This document shows positions 6,430 to 10,961 of a DNA stretch of 10,961 nucleotides, one piece after another. The DNA comes from Bacillota bacterium (lineage in GTDB: Bacteria > Bacillota > Dethiobacteria > Dethiobacterales > Dethiobacteraceae), in the NCBI GenBank assembly GCA_012800215.1, contig JAAZJT010000166.1, forward strand, positions 1 through 10,961. Reading direction: 5' to 3'. The notes under the pieces were generated by a model, which was given only the letters and a program-made list of their open reading frames with translations, was not told the origin of the DNA and did not search any database. A program made the position numbers and the translations under genes. The first letter of the stretch is position 1, and every line of letters starts with the position of its first letter.

Positions 6430-7160
6430 GGACAAGTCTTGCTTTTTGGAGTATCCTGAGAAAAGATATGAAAAACTACTATCTTAAGCCGCCGAATATC
6501 AGCTGGGGCATTATTTTCCCTATTTCCTGGACTTTAATGTTCTTTATGCGATCTGCTACGCCGGTAGATCTTCGCGATATACTCCCGGGTGTGATGGCTT
6601 TATCTGTATTGTTTGGTACCACATCTATGCTCGCTGTTACCATTACTTTTGAGAGAAGAAGCCGTTCCTTTGAGCGACTACTGCTAGCACCCATCAGTTT
6701 AAACATGTTGATGCTGGCTAAAACTACCGGTGCAATTGTATTTGGTATTGTAAATGCATTTATTCCCGTTATATTCGCTTTTTTTCTGACAGATTTGTCT
6801 GGCATTAATTGGTTTTTTACAATCATTGGCGTTTTTCTGATTGCGGTTACGTCAACTTTCCTGGGGCTTTTTATAGCAGTATCGGCAAATGAAGTGTTCG
6901 AAGCCCAAACATTTTCAAACTTTTTTCGCTTCCCCATGATGTTTCTTTGTGGTTTGTTTATGCCAATGGAAAAACTGCCGGTTTTTGTGAGGCCCTTCTC
7001 TTACATTCTGCCGTTAACTTATGGAGTAGATATACTCAAGTTTTCTATTACCAATACCGGGAATTTTAAGATATGGATCAGTCTCATCGTTCTTCTGGGT
7101 TACAGCGTTAGCTTGTTTTTGGTCAGTATGTACAATATCAGGAAAAAATGGATTTATTAA
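6426..7160 (+). CDS. ABC-2 type exporter, permease subunit
   Basis: This 244-residue integral membrane protein has about six hydrophobic segments (roughly 23-41, 52-72, 97-120, 126-152, 163-180 and 215-238). It belongs to the ABC-2 (DrrB/NodJ-like) permease superfamily. The cytoplasmic stretch FERRSRSFERLLLAPISLNML (75-95) is the typical loop that contacts the ATPase, and the segment with MFLCGLFMPMEKLPVFVRPFSYILPLTYG is the conserved C-terminal ABC-2 motif. The ATG at 6426 overlaps the ATPase stop by 4 bases and has AGGAGGGG (6411-6418) upstream, so the two subunits should be made together. With the ArsR-type repressor in front, this looks like an inducible exporter of a toxic compound, but the substrate is unknown. 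Confidence 0.92.
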   Translation: MRTSLAFWSILRKDMKNYYLKPPNISWGIIFPISWTLMFFMRSATPVDLRDILPGVMALSVLFGTTSMLAVTITFERRSRSFERLLLAPISLNMLMLAKTTGAIVFGIVNAFIPVIFAFFLTDLSGINWFFTIIGVFLIAVTSTFLGLFIAVSANEVFEAQTFSNFFRFPMMFLCGLFMPMEKLPVFVRPFSYILPLTYGVDILKFSITNTGNFKIWISLIVLLGYSVSLFLVSMYNIRKKWIY

Positions 7161-7370
7161 AAAGAAAGATAAAACTAAAAAAATTTTTCAAAAATAACAA
7201 GTCGAATCCAGCGAAAAATGGATGAAAGTGCCGCATTTGGGCTATCATGCAGCGACATTTTATAGTAATTTATTTAAATTTAAAACAGTTTTTTGCTGCT
7301 ATAAAAGGAATATGTATTTGTTTTTGTTATTTGTGGCTATCTTGCAAAATGCGGATAGGGAATAAATAAA
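7161..7370. other. AT-rich intergenic stretch without a supported gene
   Basis: No frame here combines a credible ribosome binding site with a useful length. The region begins with A- and T-runs but has no GC-rich hairpin directly after the permease stop. TTTTATAG (7258-7265) and CTATAAAA (7299-7306) form a perfect 8-bp inverted repeat around a 33-base AT-rich loop. The exporter message probably continues through this region to the terminator at 7371. Confidence 0.5.
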
Positions 7371-7425
7371 CAAAGGTCTTTGAGGTTAGCAAATGTCCTT
7401 AAAGACCTTTGTTTTCTGCTTTTTT
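7371..7425 (+). terminator. Strong intrinsic terminator
   Basis: CAAAGGTCTTTGAGG (7371-7385) pairs with CCTTAAAGACCTTTG (7397-7411) over 15 bp with one G-U pair and an 11-base loop. It is followed by TTTT (7412-7415) and TTTTTT (7420-7425). It lies 210 bases past the permease stop and is the first strong stop signal for the arsR-ABC unit. Confidence 0.85.
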
Positions 7426-7550
7426 CAGCATCTAAATTAAATGCTCTGGCAGGTACTTAACAAAGGCCAATTGCTGTTAATTGCGAGAAAAAAGTTATTC
7501 AGGATAGTAATATTTTAATGGTTTAATACATGTCATAAATCAGGGAATAC

Positions 7551-7559
7551 TGTTACAAT
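7551..7559 (+). promoter_or_regulatory. Possible extended -10 promoter for the surface protein gene
   Basis: TG-T-TACAAT (TG at 7551-7552, hexamer 7554-7559) fits an extended -10 element. No good -35 lies 16-18 bases upstream, but extended -10 promoters can work without one. Transcription would start near 7566, giving a leader of about 90 nt that contains the fold at 7589-7640. A weaker alternative is TTGCGA (7481-7486) with TAGTAA (7505-7510). Confidence 0.4.
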
Positions 7560-7588
7560 TATTGGAAATTTGCTGGAAGGAACTGACA

Positions 7589-7640
7589 GATAAGGCGAAG
7601 AACCTAATGATTTAAAAGCAGGGTTAGCCTGTAAACTATC
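7589..7640 (+). promoter_or_regulatory. Candidate structured 5' leader next to the ribosome binding site
   Basis: Nested pairings stack in order: GATA (7589-7592) with TATC (7637-7640), AGGC (7593-7596) with GCCT (7627-7630), and AACCT (7601-7605) with GGGTT (7621-7625), leaving a 15-base apical loop and internal loops GAAG and GTAAAC. The fold ends 4 bases before the GGGGGTGG ribosome binding site. I do not recognise it as a named riboswitch class. It could be a regulatory RNA or a chance fold. Confidence 0.35.
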
Positions 7641-7657
7641 ATTTGGGGGTGGTCTTA

Positions 7658-9364
7658 TTGGACGGGATGTGTGGGAAAAAAAGATGGATATTACTGCTGG
7701 TTTGTGTATTGCTATTTAGTCTCAGTGGAATAGCATATGCAGAAAATCTTGAGATTATCGGTAATCCTTTAAAACTTCGTGCTGAGAACGAAGGTACAAT
7801 TAGTGCATTTCGTTTTGAAGTTGATCATTGGCAGCATCAGTATTACAGTGAAGATTGGTGGGGCTCGGTTTTAGTCTTAGATGCTGGCAGCGAATCGCCT
7901 CGCTTCTTCAACAGTTACAGCGACGGACGATTTAATCGAGCAACTGTTTTTGTACCTGTTTCTCACGAAAAACCAGATGACTGGACAATTCGTACAGTTT
8001 ATAACGCAGGGGATACAGGGGTACAAATCACACAAACTATTTCGTATACCAACGGTAATTCTTATTACCGGAAAAGTTGGGAAATAAAAAACAACAGCAA
8101 TGAACGAACCTATAATAATGTACGCTTCCTTCATGGTGGAGATGCATATTTTGCCGGAGATGATTATTCCGAAGGACACTGGGATCCAGGTCTTAGGATG
8201 GTTTATCTCACTAATGAAAATATGGGAAAAACCGGCATTATGGGTTTCTATGGTGCCTCCTCCACACCGGCAGATCATTATTTTGAAGGATACTATAGTG
8301 ACGTACTTGGCAACATGGCGGCAGGGCAACTGCCTGACACTGTGAATTCCAACTATGTAGATTCCGGTTATGCTCTACAATGGAACCGCAACAGTCTGGC
8401 ACCCGGGGAAACATGGAGCATTGTCAGCTACGAGAAATGGACAGAAGCAGGTTTTGTACAGGTGCTGGCACCATCCAACGGTGAAGGCGAACCAGGCGAA
8501 ACGGTTCGTTATGTATTTACTGTTGCCAATGAACAGAGTGAAGAAGCTACATATAACCTTAAAGCTGTTTCTGCATCCGGTTGGGATGTTCAGCTTGCCA
8601 ATACCGCCTTGACTATCGCAGCAGGTGAGTCGGCCACAGCGATTGTGGAGGTAACTGTACCTCGGGATGCTGTGGTAGGTGCAGAGGATACATTGACCCT
8701 AACAGCAACGGATGCAAATGATGAAAATATTTATAATTCCGATAGTGTTTCTACAAAAGTAATACCTTTAAAAACCGGTTCTTTAACGGTAATAATTGAG
8801 CCGGCTGAAGCTGTTGCGGCCGGGGCTCAGTGGAGGCGGACTGGAACAACAACCTGGTTTGATAGCGGGGCTGTGGAAGAAAACATTACTACGGGGAGTT
8901 ACACCATAGAATTTAAAGACGTTGATAACTTTGTAAAGCCTGCAGATCTTCAGGTTAACATTGCTCAAGGCGAAAATACGGCAACGGCAACATATAACAG
9001 CGCTGTGGTGCCTGTCAGTGGGATTAGCCTCAATAAAACCCAGATCACACTGACATTGGAGGGTGAGCCTGTCACCCTAGTGGCTACCGTGTCCCCTGCC
9101 AACGCTACGAATAAAAATATCAGCTGGATCTCAAGTGATGAGTCTGTTGTTAAAGTTGATGCGTCTGGGAAGATTACCCCATTGGCGGCAGGGACTGCAA
9201 CGATAACTGTTCAGACTATAGATGGGGGCTTTGTAGCTACCTGTAAAGTTGATGTGATTTCTACTCCGGAACTACCAAAAACGGACGGGGAGATGGCAGC
9301 GAGCGCTTGGGGTGCAGTCATATTGTTAACCGGCCTGATAATAAGAAGGAAAAAAGATCAATAA
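7658..9364 (+). CDS. Sortase-type wall-anchored multidomain surface protein
   Basis: This exported protein has about 568 residues. The signal peptide has KKRW, a hydrophobic core to about residue 25 and a probable cleavage at AYA-EN (28/29). Residues about 30-265 form an unrecognised aromatic- and Gly-rich beta domain. About 266-370 resembles a NEW3-like beta-sandwich (SNGEGEPGETVRYVFTVAN). About 373-448 is a repeat-like module (GSLTVIIEP...AGAQWR...GSYTIEFK). About 452-535 is a bacterial Ig-like (Big_2) domain (VSGISLNKTQITL, WISSDESVVKVDASGKITPLAAGTATITV). The end is LPKTD (539-543), a hydrophobic span and RRKKDQ, a sortase sorting signal with Asp in place of the usual Gly. TTG 7658 is chosen because GGGGGTGG (7645-7652) lies 5 bases upstream. 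TTG 7643 and ATG 7667 are in-frame alternatives. It may act in adhesion or polysaccharide binding; no enzyme motif is seen. Confidence 0.85.
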   Translation: MDGMCGKKRWILLLVCVLLFSLSGIAYAENLEIIGNPLKLRAENEGTISAFRFEVDHWQHQYYSEDWWGSVLVLDAGSESPRFFNSYSDGRFNRATVFVPVSHEKPDDWTIRTVYNAGDTGVQITQTISYTNGNSYYRKSWEIKNNSNERTYNNVRFLHGGDAYFAGDDYSEGHWDPGLRMVYLTNENMGKTGIMGFYGASSTPADHYFEGYYSDVLGNMAAGQLPDTVNSNYVDSGYALQWNRNSLAPGETWSIVSYEKWTEAGFVQVLAPSNGEGEPGETVRYVFTVANEQSEEATYNLKAVSASGWDVQLANTALTIAAGESATAIVEVTVPRDAVVGAEDTLTLTATDANDENIYNSDSVSTKVIPLKTGSLTVIIEPAEAVAAGAQWRRTGTTTWFDSGAVEENITTGSYTIEFKDVDNFVKPADLQVNIAQGENTATATYNSAVVPVSGISLNKTQITLTLEGEPVTLVATVSPANATNKNISWISSDESVVKVDASGKITPLAAGTATITVQTIDGGFVATCKVDVISTPELPKTDGEMAASAWGAVILLTGLIIRRKKDQ

Positions 9365-9410
9365 TAAAGATAATTGACGCTGTGAAATGATCTGTTTTTT
9401 CTACAGTACA

Positions 9411-9450
9411 AAAACAGCCGCAAGCCCTTAATATGGCTTGCGGCTGTTTT
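9411..9450. terminator. Intrinsic terminator after the surface protein gene
   Basis: AAAACAGCCGCAAGCC (9411-9426) and GGCTTGCGGCTGTTTT (9435-9450) form a perfect 16-bp inverted repeat around an 8-base loop, 46 bases after the stop codon. The T-run is built into the end of the right arm, and the matching A-run makes it potentially bidirectional. Confidence 0.9.
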
Positions 9451-9464
9451 GACAACAAGAAGCG

Positions 9465-9493
9465 TTGACGCGGCAGATAAAAGTTGTTACACT
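9465..9493 (+). promoter_or_regulatory. Predicted sigma-A promoter of the MATE gene
   Basis: TTGACG (9465-9470), a 17-base spacer and TACACT (9488-9493) form a close match to the vegetative consensus. Transcription would start near 9500, leaving about 158 nt of untranslated leader before the MATE start codon. Confidence 0.75.
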
Positions 9494-9504
9494 GTTATTA
9501 ATGA

Positions 9505-9577
9505 TCCACGCATTCTTTTTCGGATGCCTGACCCTCCCTTGTAGAGGGTTATTTTTTGTTGTTCCTGGTTATGTGGA
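9505..9577 (+). promoter_or_regulatory. Candidate attenuator leader with internal terminator hairpin
   Basis: Two hairpins follow the predicted transcription start. The first is GCATTC (9510-9515) with GGATGC (9522-9527), including one G-U pair. The second is ACCCTC (9531-9536) with GAGGGT (9544-9549), followed by TATTTTTTG, an intrinsic-terminator layout at 9531-9557. TCCAC (9505-9509) can also pair with GTGGA (9573-9577), closing both hairpins into a three-way junction. A terminator between a promoter and its only downstream gene suggests transcription attenuation. Alternatively, it ends a short RNA of about 58 nt. No known riboswitch class is recognised. Confidence 0.45.
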
Positions 9578-9582
9578 GCCAA

Positions 9583-9636
9583 ATTTGATACGCTATAGGA
9601 TGGAGCGATACGTCAAATAGATGCCAAAGCGGGCAT
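9583..9636 (+). promoter_or_regulatory. Further hairpins in the MATE leader
   Basis: ATTTGA (9583-9588) pairs with TCAAAT (9613-9618), enclosing CGCT (9591-9594) with AGCG (9604-9607). ATGCC (9621-9625) then pairs with GGCAT (9632-9636) around AAAGCG. The last hairpin ends 7 bases before the GAGGGAG ribosome binding site (9644-9650). These may belong to the same regulatory leader. Confidence 0.35.
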
Positions 9637-9657
9637 ATTTATAGAGGGAGTGTTAAT

Positions 9658-10961
9658 GTGTCTAAAGTTGCAGATCTGATTGAAGAAGTTGTTTACGATA
9701 AAGAATTTTTTCATAAAATGCTGAAAATATCTCTGCCGATTATGATGCAAAATTTTATTTCTTCTTTTTTAAATATGATTGATACGGTGATGGTAGGTAA
9801 ATTAGGGGAAACAGAGATAGCGGCAGTTGGGATCGCTAACCAATATTTCTTTTTTTTCAACATGTTTTTGATTGGTTTATGTGCGGGCTGTGGTGTATTT
9901 ATAGCGCAATTTTGGGGCAAGGGCGACATAAAAAATATAAAACGGATCATGGGAGTAGGCCTGATATCCGCCATTGTTGTATCTCTAATATTTATGTTTT
10001 TAGGCCTTTACTATCCCGGTAAAGTGATTGCTCTTTTTAACAATGATCAGCTGGTGATTGATTTAGGTATCAGATATTTAAAAATAGTAATAGTCAGTTA
10101 TATATTTACAGGTATCACTTTTGTATATAATTTTTCACTAAGGTCCATTGGTAAAACTACTTTGCCAATGGTAGTTAGTGTGGTAGCTCTGCTCTGTAAT
10201 GCTTTTTTAAATTATGTGCTTATTTTTGGCAAATTCGGTGCGCCTGCCATGGGAGTTGAAGGTGCCGCTCATGCTACCGTTATAGCCAGGGTAGTTGAAA
10301 CAATACTTTTAGTGGCAATAGTTTATCTTACTAAGGAGGTACTGGCTGCTTCTATTAGAGAACTGGCAGACATTAATTTTGAGTTTGTTAAAAAATCTTA
10401 TCGAACAATCTTTCCGGTTATCTTAAACGATATATGTTGGGGGTTGGCCAGCCTGGTTTATGTAGCTGTATATGGCAGGATGGGTACCCAGGCTGTGGCA
10501 GCTATTCAAATTTGTAATACTATTAATAGTCTATTTATGGTTGTTACTTTTGGTATGTCCAGTGCTGCAGCAGTTATGGTGGGGCATAACATAGGGGCAG
10601 GAAAGGAATGTATAGCAAGAGATTATGCTAAGAGGTTTACTATCCTAGCCGTGCTGATGGGTATTGCCTTGGGGGTACTGCTGGCGTTGACTTCTCCATT
10701 GATCCTTAATATTTTTAATGTTTCTCCTGCAGTGCGGAGCAGTTCTCAAGTTATTTTGTATATTGTATCCATCTTATTTTTTGCAAGGGTTTTAGGCATT
10801 ACGTTAATTGTGGGGATTTTACGCGGAGGAGGAGATGCCAAGCAGGCTTTTCTCATAGAAGGATTTACAATGTGGTTTATCGGAGTGCCGTTAACTATCG
10901 TGGGTGCTTTTGTATTTAAATTCCCTGTACACCTTGTATATGCTCTAGCCATGGTTGAGGA
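9658..10961 (+). CDS. MATE-family multidrug/cation efflux transporter (3' end missing)
   Basis: An uninterrupted frame of 434 codons runs from GTG 9658 to the right edge. Families of this kind are about 440-460 residues long, so only the last few residues are missing. The product is a 12-segment membrane antiporter that exports drugs or metabolites using a sodium or proton gradient. The N-terminal half has the MATE hallmark SLPIMMQNFISSFLNMIDTV (25-44) with VGKLGETEIAAVGIANQ after it. The C-terminal half repeats the theme with FPVILNDICWGLASLVYVAV near residue 255. GDAKQAF before the last segments is typical of the NorM/DinF side of the superfamily. GAGGGAG (9644-9650) lies 7 bases upstream of the GTG. 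An ATG at 9656 is out of frame and stops after seven codons. No frameshift is seen. Confidence 0.93.
   Translation, partial: MSKVADLIEEVVYDKEFFHKMLKISLPIMMQNFISSFLNMIDTVMVGKLGETEIAAVGIANQYFFFFNMFLIGLCAGCGVFIAQFWGKGDIKNIKRIMGVGLISAIVVSLIFMFLGLYYPGKVIALFNNDQLVIDLGIRYLKIVIVSYIFTGITFVYNFSLRSIGKTTLPMVVSVVALLCNAFLNYVLIFGKFGAPAMGVEGAAHATVIARVVETILLVAIVYLTKEVLAASIRELADINFEFVKKSYRTIFPVILNDICWGLASLVYVAVYGRMGTQAVAAIQICNTINSLFMVVTFGMSSAAAVMVGHNIGAGKECIARDYAKRFTILAVLMGIALGVLLALTSPLILNIFNVSPAVRSSSQVILYIVSILFFARVLGITLIVGILRGGGDAKQAFLIEGFTMWFIGVPLTIVGAFVFKFPVHLVYALAMVE

Noticed and set aside
6479..6937. Minus-strand open frame of 152 codons opposite the ABC permease
   Set aside because: The + strand frame has a complete ABC-2 permease pattern with a coupled start. 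The reverse frame has no family features.
7218..7265. 15-codon frame starting ATG 7218 after the permease
   Set aside because: It has no Shine-Dalgarno sequence, negligible length and no motif.
7589..7640. c-di-GMP-I (GEMM) riboswitch
   Set aside because: The AGGGTTAGCCT stretch faintly recalls the 3' half of GEMM, but the conserved first helix region with GACGCAAAGC is absent.
7877..8329. Minus-strand open frame of 150 codons and short + strand frames inside the surface protein gene
   Set aside because: The long + strand frame has a signal peptide, ordered domains and an anchor, which the overlapping frames lack.
1..10961. CRISPR arrays, insertion sequences, tRNA or rRNA genes
   Set aside because: I saw no regularly spaced repeats, transposase frames, terminal inverted repeats with target duplications, or tRNA/rRNA signatures.

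Overview
The window looks like chromosomal DNA from an AT-leaning Gram-positive bacterium of the Firmicutes (Bacillota), most probably a Clostridia-type anaerobe. The evidence is a canonical F1 gene order, strong Shine-Dalgarno sites with frequent GTG and TTG starts, intrinsic terminators after transcription units, and a surface protein ending in a sortase-type signal (LPKTD, membrane segment, RRKK tail). The genus cannot be fixed from sequence alone. All convincing genes lie on the + strand.

Positions 1-4978 hold the F1 end of an ATP synthase operon: the last codons of atpF, then atpH, atpA, atpG, atpD and atpC. Most junctions overlap by 11-13 bases, which points to translational coupling, and a GC-rich hairpin follows atpC. 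These genes encode the stator stalk, the alpha3beta3 catalytic ring, the central shaft and the regulatory epsilon subunit.

Positions 4988-7160 form a second unit: a sigma-A-like promoter overlaid by a perfect 9-2-9 inverted repeat, a cysteine-bearing ArsR/SmtB-family repressor, an A/T-rich hairpin, then an ABC-2 type exporter (ATPase and permease overlapping by 4 bases). The layout suggests a self-regulated, signal-induced efflux system with an unknown inducer and substrate.

Positions 7161-7657 are non-coding: an AT-rich stretch, a strong intrinsic terminator, a possible extended -10 promoter, and a foldable leader next to the ribosome binding site of the following gene. Positions 7658-9364 encode a secreted, wall-anchored protein of about 568 residues built from beta-sandwich/Ig-like modules, followed by a 16-bp terminator hairpin.

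Positions 9465-10961 carry a strong promoter, a leader of roughly 160 nt with its own terminator-like hairpin, and a MATE-family multidrug efflux gene that runs off the end of the window. The leader has the layout of a transcription attenuator. The least explained parts of the window are the two structured leaders (7589-7640 and 9500-9657) and the ArsR-controlled exporter with its anomalous repressor start codon.
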